A DNA stretch of 64,000 nucleotides from Alphaproteobacteria bacterium (GCA_017307355.1 JAFKFG010000018.1:1-64000); one strand, 5' to 3'. Numbered from the stretch's first letter, positions 43,590 through 52,379 are shown. Numbers and translations are program-made. The notes: generated by a model not told the origin, from the sequence alone.

Positions 43590-46319
43590 ATGCTTCCCAC
43601 GCCCGACTCGCTTTCGGACCTCATTGCCCTGGTGCCTGCGCCGCCGGGCGCGGCGCTCTGCGACGGGGCGGGAGAGTGCCGGCGCGCCGGCCGGGATGAC
43701 GCAAGAGCAGTTTTCCAGTCGGGCAATGTCCTGGTGGCGCATGCCGCCTTTGTCGCCGGGCGATTGAAGGTTCAAGCCCAGAAGCCGCTTTATGACGTTC
43801 TGGAGCTCTTCGCGTTTCTCCGGCCCGGCCGCCCCTTCGTTCCAAGCGCGCTGGGATTGGCGCGTGCCTTGTCGTTGGATTTGCCTGAGACGCCGGAACA
43901 ATCCGCGGCTGCCCTGTTCGCTGTCGCGCGCAGCCTTCTGGACGAAGCGCGCGACCTGCCGCCGGAGGTGCGCGCCGCACTTGCGCCGCTGGCCGCGACC
44001 TTGACGCGGGGCGGCTGGCGCTGGGGGCCGCTTCTGCAGAAAGCCTTCGCCCAGGAGACGCCGCATGGTTCGCCCATCGCCGGCATGGAAGCCTGGCGCG
44101 GGCTGCCGCAATGGGAAGACGAAGCGCCGGCGGGAAATCCCGGATCGCAGCCGGTCACCACCGAAGAGGCGCGCGCGCGCCTGATGTCGCTGGTGGGAAC
44201 GCCGCGCTCCGAACAGGGCGCCTATAGCGATGCGGCGACCTATGCTTTCGGTCCGCGCGAAGATTCCGGGGCGCCGCGCATCGCGCTGGTGGAAGCGGGC
44301 ACCGGCACCGGCAAGACGTTGGGCTATCTGGCGCCCGCCAGCGTCTGGGCCGAGAAGAATGGGCCGGGGCTTTGGATCTCCACTTATACCCGCAACCTCC
44401 AGCGCCAGATCGTGCAGGAGATCGCCCATCTTTATCCCGATCCCCTGGAGCGCGCCGAGAAAGCGGTGGTGCGCAAGGGGCGGGAAAATTACCTCTGCCT
44501 GCTGAACTTCGAAGAGGCGGCGAAGCGCACCGCCCTGGCGCCCGGCCAGCGCAGCGTGGCGCTGGGCCTGATCGCGCGCTGGATCGGTTCCAACACCGAC
44601 GGCGATATTTCCGGCGCCGGCTTTCCTGCTTTCCTGGCCGCGTCCCTGCCCTTGAGCGAAATCACCGACCGGCGGGGCGAATGCATCTATGCCGCCTGCC
44701 CGCATTATCGCATCTGCTTCATCGAGCGCGCCATCCGTCGCGCCCGTCACGCGCCCATCGTGATCGCCAACCACGCTTTGGTGATCGCGCAGGCCGCCAG
44801 CGACTGGCTGGCCACCGATCAGACCACGGATACGCCTCCGGAGCGGCGCCTGCGCTATGTCTTCGACGAAGGCCATCATCTGTTCGATGCGGCGGATTCC
44901 GGTTTCGCCGCGCTTCTGTCCGGCCGCGAGATGGCCGAGCTCCGCCGCTGGATCCGCGGCCCGGAAGGCCGAGCCCGCACTCGCATGCGCGGCCTGGAGG
45001 AACGGCTGAAGGATCTCATCGCCGACGATGAAGGCGCGCAGCATGCCCTGGAGGACGCGGTGCAGGCTGCCGGCGCGCTGGCCGGCGAAGGCTGGATGGC
45101 GCGGGTGACCGGCGCGGCGGCGCGCGGCCCCGGCGAAATTCTTTTGTCCGAAATTCATCGCCATGTCCGCGCCCGCAACGACGATCGCGACAGCTTCTAC
45201 ACGTTGGAAGCCGAAGCCCATCCCATGGACGAGGAGACGTTGCGCGCGGTGACGGAATTGTCGCGCGCCCTGAAACGCATCGCCGATCCCCTCACCCGGC
45301 TTTCCAAATTGCTGCGCCAGGCGATGGACGAAAAGAGCGCGACATTGGAACCCTATACCCGCGCGCGACTGGACGCGGCGGCACGGGGACTGGACCGGCG
45401 CGCCAAATTGATCCTGCCGGCCTGGATCCGCATGCTGGAAAGTTTGGAGACGGGCGAAATCAGTGACGATTTCACGGACTGGTTCGAGATCAGCCGGGAA
45501 GACGGCCGCGACACGGATGTGGGGTTCGAACGCCACTGGATCGATCCCACGGTTCCCTTGGCGGCGGAGATATTGGAGCCTGCCCATGGCGCGCTGATCA
45601 CCTCGGCCACCTTGCGCGATGCCGGAGCCGAAGGGCTCGACTGGCAGAGCGCCGAAGTGCGCACCGGCGCCCTGCATCTGCCGCAGCCGCCCCGCCGCGC
45701 CTCGTTCGGATCGCCGTTCCGGTATGCGGAACAGGCACGCATCTTCATCATCAAGGATGTCCCGCGGCGCGATGCCGACGCTTTGGCCGCGGCGATGCGC
45801 GAATTGTTCCTGGCATCGGGCGGCGGCGCGCTGGGCTTGTTCACGGCCGTGCGCGCCTTGAAGGAGACCGAGGCCCGCATCGCCCAACCGCTCGCCGATG
45901 CCGGTATCCCTCTATATGCCCAACATATCGACCGGCTGGACACGGGCGCGTTGGTGGATCTGTTTCGCGCCGAGGAGAATGCCTGCCTGCTCGGCACCGA
46001 TGCCTTGCGGGACGGCGTGGATGTGCCTGGCCGCTCCCTGCGGCTGGCCGTATTCGACAAAGTGCCCTGGCCCAAGCCCACCATCCTGCACAAGGCGCGC
46101 CGGGCCCGCTTCGGCCGGTCTTATGACGATCTGATCACCCGCTTTCGCTTGAAACAGGCGTTCGGCCGCCTGATCCGGGGACCGGAAGACAAGGGCTGTT
46201 TCGTGATCCTGGAAGGCGCCACGCCGTCGCGGCTGCTGACCGCTTTTCCGGAGGCCGCACCCGTGAAACGCTGCGGCCTGGCCGAAGCGATCGGGGATAT
46301 CCGGCATTTCTTGGCCTGA
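43590..46319 (+). CDS. DinG/XPD-like ATP-dependent DNA helicase
   Basis: 909-residue superfamily 2 helicase with an Fe-S cluster. Walker A is EAGTGTGKT with Lys242, and the DEAH-type box is DEGHH at 426-430. Cysteines in GRENYLCLL, ECIYAACPHYRIC between them fit the iron-sulfur domain of DinG/XPD proteins. C-terminal motifs TSATLRDAGAEGLDW, LGTDALRDGVDVPG and RLKQAFGRLIRG follow. The N-terminal ~190 residues resemble the exonuclease-like domain of long DinG proteins but lack clear catalytic acids. Role: unwinding of unusual or R-loop DNA in repair. No operon partner is evident; it follows the tandem repeats. Confidence 0.93.
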   Translation: MLPTPDSLSDLIALVPAPPGAALCDGAGECRRAGRDDARAVFQSGNVLVAHAAFVAGRLKVQAQKPLYDVLELFAFLRPGRPFVPSALGLARALSLDLPETPEQSAAALFAVARSLLDEARDLPPEVRAALAPLAATLTRGGWRWGPLLQKAFAQETPHGSPIAGMEAWRGLPQWEDEAPAGNPGSQPVTTEEARARLMSLVGTPRSEQGAYSDAATYAFGPREDSGAPRIALVEAGTGTGKTLGYLAPASVWAEKNGPGLWISTYTRNLQRQIVQEIAHLYPDPLERAEKAVVRKGRENYLCLLNFEEAAKRTALAPGQRSVALGLIARWIGSNTDGDISGAGFPAFLAASLPLSEITDRRGECIYAACPHYRICFIERAIRRARHAPIVIANHALVIAQAASDWLATDQTTDTPPERRLRYVFDEGHHLFDAADSGFAALLSGREMAELRRWIRGPEGRARTRMRGLEERLKDLIADDEGAQHALEDAVQAAGALAGEGWMARVTGAAARGPGEILLSEIHRHVRARNDDRDSFYTLEAEAHPMDEETLRAVTELSRALKRIADPLTRLSKLLRQAMDEKSATLEPYTRARLDAAARGLDRRAKLILPAWIRMLESLETGEISDDFTDWFEISREDGRDTDVGFERHWIDPTVPLAAEILEPAHGALITSATLRDAGAEGLDWQSAEVRTGALHLPQPPRRASFGSPFRYAEQARIFIIKDVPRRDADALAAAMRELFLASGGGALGLFTAVRALKETEARIAQPLADAGIPLYAQHIDRLDTGALVDLFRAEENACLLGTDALRDGVDVPGRSLRLAVFDKVPWPKPTILHKARRARFGRSYDDLITRFRLKQAFGRLIRGPEDKGCFVILEGATPSRLLTAFPEAAPVKRCGLAEAIGDIRHFLA

Positions 46320-46356
46320 ATGGCTGGGCTACGCTTTTGGCCGGGGGGACATATCC

Positions 46357-46980
46357 ATGAAGCGCGCCGGACTCATCATCATGCTGTCGCTTGCGCCCGT
46401 GGCGGCCGGGGCACAAAGCGCGACCGAAAAATTCGTCGTTCCGCCTTATCCGGGCGCGACACGCTGGACGCCGCACATCGTGGCGCAGTCGACGCCCCAG
46501 CTCGCCTGGGTCGAATGGTGGCCCGAGGACCAGCCGGAAAATGACATAAAGGATCTCCTCACCACCCAGATCATGAAAGGCGCGAAGGTCAAGCCGGCGA
46601 CGTTCCTCGCAGCATTGTTCGCGCGCATCGCCAACAGCTGCACCGGCGCCACCGCCAACGGTCCCAAAGAGCAAACCGAATATGGCTTTCCGGTCGCGTA
46701 TGGCCAGCTTTACTGCACCGGCCAGAAAGGCGCGGGAAAAGACGTGGACGTATTCTTCAAAGTCATCGGCGGCAACGACGCGCTTTATGTCATCCAGCGC
46801 GACTTCCGCCGCCCGGCCGAGCCGGGCGCGCAGCCCGGCACCCGGCACTTTCCGGGGAACCAGATGGCCGAGGCGAAAGCCGACATGGATGCCAAGGAAG
46901 CCGCGAGCCGCTATCTGGGGCAAGTGCGGCTATGCCCGTCCGACCAGCCTTGCGAGCCGGACCCGGTCCCGAAACCCTGA
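46357..46980 (+). CDS. Secreted protein of unknown function
   Basis: 207-residue protein with signal peptide MKRAGLIIMLSLAPVAAGAQ. The mature part has four cysteines (NSCTG, LYCTG, RLCPSDQPCEP) that may form disulfides and no domain I recognise. Segments such as FARIANSCTGATANGPKEQTEYGFPVAYGQLYC suggest a small globular periplasmic fold. It stands alone between the helicase and dCTP deaminase genes. Coding status rests on the codon pattern, signal peptide and full-length frame. Confidence 0.75.
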   Translation: MKRAGLIIMLSLAPVAAGAQSATEKFVVPPYPGATRWTPHIVAQSTPQLAWVEWWPEDQPENDIKDLLTTQIMKGAKVKPATFLAALFARIANSCTGATANGPKEQTEYGFPVAYGQLYCTGQKGAGKDVDVFFKVIGGNDALYVIQRDFRRPAEPGAQPGTRHFPGNQMAEAKADMDAKEAASRYLGQVRLCPSDQPCEPDPVPKP

Positions 46981-47043
46981 CCGGACCGGGATATCCACAG
47001 CCAAAGCCGTGACGGGCAACGGACCAGCCCCTATAAGCGGCCC

Positions 47044-48174
47044 ATGAGCGATGCGCGCGAAATCCGGGCCGAGGACGAAGGCGGCTATGGCCGCTTCTCC
47101 ACCGGCATCCTGCCCAGCCATGTTCTCAAGCGCCTGATCGCGTCGGGCCGGGAAATCGGCGCCCAAGAACCGTTCACGGATGCGCAGATCCAACCCGCCA
47201 GCATCGATCTCAGGCTCGGTCCCGCCGCCTATCGGGTGCGAGCCAGCTTCCTGCCGGGGCCGAACGCAACGGTGGAGGAAAAGCTCGCCAATGTCTTCAT
47301 GCATGAAGTCGATCTGACCCAGGGCGCGGTGCTGGAGACGGGCTGCGTCTATATCGTGCCCCTGCTGGAGCGGGCGGACTTCTCCGCCCGCATTTCCGGG
47401 GTCGCCAATCCCAAAAGCTCGACCGGCCGCATCGACGTCTTCACCCGCCTGATCACGGACCGGGCCCAGGCCTTCGATCGTGTCGAAGCCGGTTACCGCG
47501 GTCCGCTCTATGCCGAAATCAGTCCCCAGACTTTTCCCGCCCTGGTGCGCAAAGGCTCGCGGCTCAATCAGCTGCGCATCCGTCACGGCTCGCCGCAATT
47601 CAGCGACACGCAGCTGCGCCGCCTCCACGCCGACTCGGCCCTGGTCGATCGCGATCCGGATATTGAGAACGGCCTTGGGCTTTCCATCGACTTGAAAGGG
47701 CCTGGCCGCATCGGTTGGCGCGCCAAGCGCCACACCGGGCTGATCGATGTCGACCGACCGGGCCTGCTCGACCCGCATCAATTCTGGGATTCCATCGAGC
47801 CCAACGAGGCCGGCCATCTGGTGCTGGACCCGGACGAATTTTACATCCTCGCCAGCCGCGAGCGGGTCGCAATTCCGCGCGATCATGCCGCCGAAATGGT
47901 GCCGTTCGATCCGCTTGTGGGCGAATTCAGGGTTCATTATGCGGGCTTCTTCGATCCGGGTTTCGGTTTCGCCCCCGGCCAGGGACCGTCCGCGCGCGCG
48001 GTTCTGGAAGTGCGCTCGCGCGAAGTGCCCTTTATTTTAGAGCATGGACAGACCATCGGGCGCTTGGTGTTCGAGCGACTCACCGACCCGCCCCCGGAGG
48101 CTTATGGCTCCGGACTCGGATCGAACTACCAAGGACAGGATCTGAAACTGTCCAAACATTTCAGGACGCCCTGA
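47044..48174 (+). CDS. dcd: dCTP deaminase-like protein, two-domain form
   Basis: 376-residue protein of the long 2'-deoxycytidine 5'-triphosphate deaminase type found in alphaproteobacteria. The dUTPase-like fold appears twice: an N-terminal copy with DAQIQPASIDLRLG and GVANPKSSTGRIDVFTRLITD, and a C-terminal copy with HLVLDPDEFYILASRERVAIP and PLVGEFRVHYAGFFDPGFGF. The SSTGR and AEISPQTFPALVR stretches fit the Dcd active site. It converts dCTP to dUTP for thymidylate supply. Most Dcd proteins are near 190 residues, so this is about a doubled form. Confidence 0.88.
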   Translation: MSDAREIRAEDEGGYGRFSTGILPSHVLKRLIASGREIGAQEPFTDAQIQPASIDLRLGPAAYRVRASFLPGPNATVEEKLANVFMHEVDLTQGAVLETGCVYIVPLLERADFSARISGVANPKSSTGRIDVFTRLITDRAQAFDRVEAGYRGPLYAEISPQTFPALVRKGSRLNQLRIRHGSPQFSDTQLRRLHADSALVDRDPDIENGLGLSIDLKGPGRIGWRAKRHTGLIDVDRPGLLDPHQFWDSIEPNEAGHLVLDPDEFYILASRERVAIPRDHAAEMVPFDPLVGEFRVHYAGFFDPGFGFAPGQGPSARAVLEVRSREVPFILEHGQTIGRLVFERLTDPPPEAYGSGLGSNYQGQDLKLSKHFRTP

Positions 48175-48244
48175 TATTAACCGCGTGCGGGGCACTGCCC
48201 GCGCGGATTTTGTTGCTGAAAATCCACAGAGCATTGTCAAAAGC

Positions 48245-48438
48245 ACAGGCCAGCCCCGCTTGCCTGTTGCGTCTTCGTAATCCTACGGCACAGTACCGCC
48301 ACTCGCGGATGGACGGTTTGGGGAAACCCCGCGAGCGTTTGGTTCCGCAATTTGGGGATTGGAACCAAGGGTCCGTTTTGAAGGGGGCAGTGTGAGGCGG
48401 CTACGGCGCGAAAGCAGCCGGCCGCCTCACAGTTTTTT
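48245..48438 (+). ncRNA. Candidate structured small RNA
   Basis: Within the 386-base gap after the dCTP deaminase gene, four hairpins follow each other: ACAGGC/GCCTGT (48245-48267); CTCGCGG + GGTTT-GGGG-AAACC + CCGCGAG (48302-48335); TTGGTTCC/GGAACCAA (48339-48368); and the terminator at 48392-48438. Such a series ending in an intrinsic terminator, with no open frame, fits a trans-acting RNA or a long structured leader or trailer. No known family was recognised; no promoter is convincing. Confidence 0.4.
48392..48438 (+). terminator. Strong rho-independent terminator
   Basis: GTGAGGCGGC (48392-48401) pairs with GCCGCCTCAC (48421-48430), extended inside by CGGC/GCCG around a GCGAAAGCA loop, then AG and six T residues (48433-48438). 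It lies about 220 bases after the dCTP deaminase stop, too far to be its simple terminator unless the transcript includes the candidate RNA. Confidence 0.88.
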
Positions 48439-48513
48439 GGGCTTCCATTCCAGCGCGAATGTTTCTCTGGCACCCCCAATCGCGGTGGCCATCTTGCCGT
48501 CTAGAACATTGTC

Positions 48514-48557
48514 GCGGTTCCGGACGGGAAACCGCTACACACTTTTCCTGGAACCGC
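48514..48557. repeat. Palindromic intergenic element related to the 55-bp repeat
   Basis: Outer arms GCGGTTCC (48514-48521) and GGAACCGC (48550-48557) enclose CGGACGGGAAACC...CACTTTTCCT, recalling the CCGGACGGAAAAG...CTTTTCCTGG core at 43.4-43.6 kb. It ends three bases before the GNAT gene's ATG, so it occupies the ribosome-binding region and could affect translation. Confidence 0.65.
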
Positions 48558-48560
48558 TCC

Positions 48561-49097
48561 ATGATTCTAAAAACCGAACGGCTTGCTTTACGCCCGCTGC
48601 GCGCGGCAGACGCGCCCGCTCTTTTCGCCATCCTGGGCGATGCCGAAGCGATGCGCTTCTGGGACAGGCCGGCGATCGCCCGCACCGCCACCGCCGCCGA
48701 GATCGTCGCCAGCCAGCTATCGGCGATGGAGGATGGTCACTTTCTCTATTGGACCGTCTGGCGCGGCGATGACGCGATCGGCAGCGTCGATCTCAGCGCG
48801 CTGGACTTCACCCACAAGCGAGGCGAGATCGGCTTTCTGTTCCGCCGCGACCAATGGGGCCAGGGCTATGGCCGTGAAGCGATGGGTGCCCTGATTCATC
48901 ACGCCTTCCGCCAGCTGCAGCTGGAGCGCCTGGAAGCCAAGGTTCATGCCGCCAACATGCCGGCCAAGAAGCTGCTGGGCCTTTTGGGCTTCGCGCCGGA
49001 AGGGCGGCTGAGCGGATATGTGCGGCGCGACGGGATCCGTCACGATGTCGATGTTTTCGGGCTTCTGAATTTGTCCAGCAGCCAGAACGGCGCGTAA
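48561..49097 (+). CDS. GNAT family N-acetyltransferase (RimJ/RimL-like)
   Basis: 178-residue acetyl-CoA-dependent transferase of the RimJ/RimL branch: TERLALRPLRAADAPALFAILGD, a beta-bulge and acetyl-CoA loop in IGFLFRRDQWGQGYGREAMGALIHHAF (Q-x-x-G-x-G/A pattern), and VHAANMPAKKLLGLLGFAPEGRLSGYVRRDG. Substrate unknown; may modify N-termini, ribosomal proteins or small amines. The ATG at 48561 gives the standard N-terminus; the palindrome directly upstream leaves no normal ribosome-binding site. The last 58 bases overlap the 3' end of the convergent membrane-protein gene. Confidence 0.9.
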   Translation: MILKTERLALRPLRAADAPALFAILGDAEAMRFWDRPAIARTATAAEIVASQLSAMEDGHFLYWTVWRGDDAIGSVDLSALDFTHKRGEIGFLFRRDQWGQGYGREAMGALIHHAFRQLQLERLEAKVHAANMPAKKLLGLLGFAPEGRLSGYVRRDGIRHDVDVFGLLNLSSSQNGA

Positions 49098-49744
49098 TAA
49101 ACCGCCACCGACACCAGGCCGATCACCACCAGCTCGCCGATATACCAGGGCCAGGGCGCCAGAAAGGTCAGAAGGCTGACTTGATCGCCCTTGCCTCTGA
49201 GGAAGCCGTAATTGGTTCCCAGGGCGTAATCGGCGACACCCGCGACCGCCACATAGACCAGCGTCGCCAAAATCACCCGCGGCAGGGACGAGACCTGCGG
49301 CCGCATCCGGCTTCCCCAGGTCAGATACAGAACGACCGCGATCAATCCCGCATGGTCGAGCATGAAGAGCAGGAACTGCAGATCCGGAAAGCCGCTGGGA
49401 ACCTCCGGCGTGATCACGCCCTGCAAGGTGCCACCCAGACCCCAGAAATATCCTAGCTCATAAGCGCGCTGGTTGCGGGTGACGAGCGCGGCGATCAGTG
49501 CCCCTTGCGCCCAATCGCACAAATTCAGCGGCAGGGCATTTCCCGGCGCCAGCCAGCCGCGCGCCCACAACATCGCATACCAACCCAGCCAACCGGCGAT
49601 CAGCAGCACGGCAAGACACATCCGCACGCCATGGTCGCGCGACGCGCTGGGCCGCGCCCATAGGGCCAGCAGCAACGGCGCCGCCACGCTCAGGGCTAGC
49701 GCGGTCAGATGCGCAGATCCGAACAGGATGAAAGGCGGCGCCAC
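49040..49744 (-). CDS. TIGR02206-type (YwaF-like) integral membrane protein
   Basis: 234-residue protein with about seven membrane helices, ending in a short hydrophilic tail. Recognisable segments: LFGSAHLTALALSVAAPLLLALWAR, LPLNLCDWAQGALIAALVTRNQRAYELGYFWGLGGTLQGVITPEV, and DYALGTNYGFLRGKGD, all typical of the TIGR02206/YwaF family of unknown function. It overlaps the GNAT 3' end by 58 bases; both frames look real because each ends with family-typical sequence close to the overlap. Nine bases after the cupin gene on the same strand, probably co-transcribed with it. Confidence 0.88.
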   Translation of the reverse strand: MAPPFILFGSAHLTALALSVAAPLLLALWARPSASRDHGVRMCLAVLLIAGWLGWYAMLWARGWLAPGNALPLNLCDWAQGALIAALVTRNQRAYELGYFWGLGGTLQGVITPEVPSGFPDLQFLLFMLDHAGLIAVVLYLTWGSRMRPQVSSLPRVILATLVYVAVAGVADYALGTNYGFLRGKGDQVSLLTFLAPWPWYIGELVVIGLVSVAVYYAPFWLLDKFRSPKTSTS

Positions 49745-49753
49745 GCGGCCGAT

Positions 49754-50221
49754 TTATTGCGGCATATGCAAGGTCATCAGCACCAGCGGCGCGCCCTTGA
49801 CCGCGCTGATCTGATGCGGCGTGCCATGGGGCACCATGACGAAATCGCCCTTCGCCAGGGCGGTATCCTTGCCGCCGCTGATCCCCAATGCCGACGGATT
49901 GGCGGGTTTGGGATTCATCATCTGCCCGCCCATGGTGATGGTGCCCGCCCCTTCGATCACCACCATCAATTCATTCTCGGTGTCGTGCACCGCCGCGGGC
50001 CCGGGAATTGGGCGGTATTCCAGGTTGGCGCGATAATTGGCCAAAGACAGGATCGGCTCGACGGTGGTGGGCGCGTCGCCTTTGCGGTCGGCCTTGGCCT
50101 TGGCGATCAGCTGCTGCACTTCGGCGGAGGATGTGAAGGTTTTCATCTGTGCCATGGGCTGCGCGGCAACCGGCGTCGCCGCCAAAAGAACCGCGGCAAA
50201 GAAAGGCGCGCACATCGACAT
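49754..50221 (-). CDS. Secreted single-domain cupin protein
   Basis: 155-residue protein with a signal peptide (MSMCAPFFAAVLLAATPVAAQ) and one cupin beta-barrel: motif 1 VHDTENELMVVIEGAGTITMGG supplies a His and Glu, and motif 2 LAKGDFVMVPHGTPHQI supplies the second His. It probably binds a divalent metal in the periplasm. Enzyme activity or ligand is unknown. It lies upstream of the YwaF-like gene on the same strand. An AGGAATCC stretch precedes the start. Confidence 0.87.
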   Translation of the reverse strand: MSMCAPFFAAVLLAATPVAAQPMAQMKTFTSSAEVQQLIAKAKADRKGDAPTTVEPILSLANYRANLEYRPIPGPAAVHDTENELMVVIEGAGTITMGGQMMNPKPANPSALGISGGKDTALAKGDFVMVPHGTPHQISAVKGAPLVLMTLHMPQ

Positions 50222-50868
50222 GGATTCCTCCGAAAGATTTTCGGCGCAAACCTAGCGGCCGGCCGCACGCAATGCGAGGCGCTCGCGCATTGCCGGTCCT
50301 GCCTCACGCATAGGCCAGCGAGAATCGCCCGGTGGCGGCGCGGCGCGAAAGCATGGCCGGCGCCGTCCTGCCGGAGCTGCCGGGGCCGATTCCGGAATGA
50401 CAGGGATGATCGACCTACATGATCAAAGTCATCGGGCGGGAATGTTTCGATGCCGGAGCGAAAAATCCTTCGCATATCGCGGCGCACAATTTTTTGATCC
50501 CTGCTCGGTAACCGGACGGGAAGAGCAACCGGCGTTATAGCTGTTTCATCAACGATTTCGGGAAGTCCGGGCGTCAATTCCGTCGCAAACATCCACGCGG
50601 ACGAACAGGCATGGAACGTGTGCGATGCAACATGACAGTTCGCGACAAATTCGGCTGCCGGGAAGGTAGAAGATAAATCCAATTTTCCCACTTTTATCCA
50701 AGCGCGATTGTCCATGCCTTTTGCAGTGCAAAAAGCACTCCGCAGCCTTCCGCGACGGTATGAACGAAGCTATAGTGATAATTCATCGGCCATTTGGGGA
50801 TGTGGCGGAAACGGCAACGGATGCCTATCCGTCCTCCATGTGCGCAGCAAAAAACGGGGAGGTAACTT
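50222..50868. other. Long intergenic region before the Tat-signal PLP enzyme
   Basis: 647 bases without a credible gene; open frames on both strands lack codon bias and family match. It holds a hairpin at 50269-50293 (GCAATG with CATTGC around an inner CGAG/CTCG stem) and a 15-bp palindrome TTTTGCAGTGCAAAA (50719-50733), about 135 bases before the next start. The right half is more A+T-rich than average and likely carries the promoter of the downstream gene. Confidence 0.55.
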
Positions 50869-52308
50869 TTGGAACAGGCTATGAAAACAGGCTTCAATCG
50901 TCGTTCATTTCTGAGGAATGCGGGCATCGGCAGCGGCGTTCTTGCGCTGGGCCCCTTGGCCGCCTCTCTCGCAACCAGCACGTCCGCCTCCGCCGCTGAC
51001 GCGGCCGCGTTCGACACGATCGCCAATCGCGTCGGCCATGACAGCGTCAAGTGGGACGGCGCCCTGCGCAACGAGAAGATCGATCATGTCGTTGCCGGCA
51101 TGGGCATCGCGGACATGGACTTCAAGGCCGCGCCCGCCATCACCGCGGCGCTGCGCAAGGCCGTCCAATACGACAACTGGGGCTATATCGACATGGGCCA
51201 GCCCAGCCGCAAGGCCTGGCTCAAGAGCATCGTGGACTGGAACCATAAGCGTTATGGCATCACCGCCATGAACGAAGGCAATATGGGCATCACCACGGGC
51301 GTGCACGCCGGCATTCTGGCCACCATGGCCGCCTACAGCCCGGCCGGCAGCAAGGTGCTGCTCGCGACGCCGATCTATAACGGCTTCTATGGCGACATTC
51401 GCGCCACCAAGACGGTTGCGAATGAAAGCCTGATGAAGATGGTCAACGGCCGTTGGGAAATCGACTGGAATGACTTCGAAGCCAAGGCGTCGCAGCCCGA
51501 CACCAAGGTTTCGATCCTCTGCAATCCGCAGAACCCGGTCGGCCGCGCCTGGACGCGTGAGGAACTCACCCGTTACGGCGAAATCTGCCTCAAGCATAAC
51601 GTGCTGGTGCTGGCGGATGAAATCCATTGCGACTTCATCAGCAAGGGCCAGAAGTACATTCCGTTCGCCAGCCTGGACAACAAGGCGGTCGTGGACAACT
51701 CGATCACCTACAAGTCGGTCTCCAAGAGCTTCTCGCTGGCCGGCATGAAGTGCGCGTGGTTCTTCACCACCAATCCGGAAGTCTATAAGGCGACCGTGTT
51801 CCACAACCATGCCGACCTCAACACCCTCGGCATGTACGCGGCGGAAGCGGCCTATGCCGGCGGCGAAGGCTGGCTGAATGATTGCGTGGCCTATATCAGC
51901 GACAATCATCAGTTCGCCAACGACTACATCAAGAAGAACATTCCGATGATCAAGGTCGGCAATGCTCCGGAAGGCACCTACCTGCAGTGGATCGACGTTT
52001 CGGCGATCGCTGACAAGATCGGCGCCAAGAAGATGGCCGACGACGCCAACCAGGCGGCGAAGGACGCGGCATCGAAGATGGGCACGGACTATTCCGGCCG
52101 TCAGGCGATGGGCGAAGTCCGCATGCAGACCCCGGAAGACATGGTCCAGCATTGGCTGGCGAAGAACGCCTTCGTCCAGCTCAATTCCGGTACCTCGTAT
52201 GGCCTGGGCGGCGCCAATCACATGCGCATGAACATCGCCACTTCGCGCAAGACGCTCAAGGCTGCTCTCGACAGCATCGCGGCTGCGACGAAGAAGATCT
52301 CTGCCTGA
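50869..52308 (+). CDS. Tat-exported MalY/PatB-like PLP-dependent aminotransferase/lyase
   Basis: 479-residue fold-type I PLP enzyme. N-terminal twin-arginine signal NRRSFLRNAG followed by a hydrophobic stretch (IGSGVLALGPLAASLA) and an Ala-rich cleavage region (SASAADA) predict folded export to the periplasm. The enzyme part resembles the MalY/PatB C-S lyase branch: ILCNPQNPVGRAW, LADEIHCDFI, the PLP-lysine segment SKSFSLAGMKCAW, and a C-terminal LNSGTSYGLGGANHMRMNIATSR. The start is TTG at 50869, since GGGGAGG at 50857-50862 lies 6 bases upstream; the ATG at 50881 would be too far. Lys/Asp codons are strongly C/G-ending, suggesting high expression. A strong terminator follows. Confidence 0.9.
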   Translation: MEQAMKTGFNRRSFLRNAGIGSGVLALGPLAASLATSTSASAADAAAFDTIANRVGHDSVKWDGALRNEKIDHVVAGMGIADMDFKAAPAITAALRKAVQYDNWGYIDMGQPSRKAWLKSIVDWNHKRYGITAMNEGNMGITTGVHAGILATMAAYSPAGSKVLLATPIYNGFYGDIRATKTVANESLMKMVNGRWEIDWNDFEAKASQPDTKVSILCNPQNPVGRAWTREELTRYGEICLKHNVLVLADEIHCDFISKGQKYIPFASLDNKAVVDNSITYKSVSKSFSLAGMKCAWFFTTNPEVYKATVFHNHADLNTLGMYAAEAAYAGGEGWLNDCVAYISDNHQFANDYIKKNIPMIKVGNAPEGTYLQWIDVSAIADKIGAKKMADDANQAAKDAASKMGTDYSGRQAMGEVRMQTPEDMVQHWLAKNAFVQLNSGTSYGLGGANHMRMNIATSRKTLKAALDSIAAATKKISA

Positions 52309-52344
52309 TATCATTCGGCTCTTCGGGGCCGCATGAAAGCGAAT

Positions 52345-52379
52345 AACGGCCCGGACTTTCGTCCGGGCCGTTTTCCTTT
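52345..52379 (+). terminator. Rho-independent terminator of the PLP enzyme gene
   Basis: Stem AACGGCCCGGAC (52345-52356), loop TTTC, complement GTCCGGGCCGTT (52361-52372), then TTTTCCTTT. A 12-bp perfect stem, 37 bases past the stop codon. Confidence 0.92.

Noticed and set aside
43578..45887. 769-codon open frame on the minus strand opposite the helicase gene
   Set aside because: Its translation is rich in Arg/Gly/Gln with no family match, while the plus strand encodes a helicase with all motifs. High-G+C codon bias produces such antisense shadows.
48245..48438. 6S, SRP, tmRNA or RNase P RNA
   Set aside because: The diagnostic conserved cores of these RNAs (for example GGTCCGGAAGGAAGCAGC of SRP RNA) are absent.
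50143..50715. 190-codon minus-strand protein before the PLP enzyme
   Set aside because: No domain, no ribosome-binding site, erratic composition; its 3' part overlaps the well-supported cupin signal peptide.
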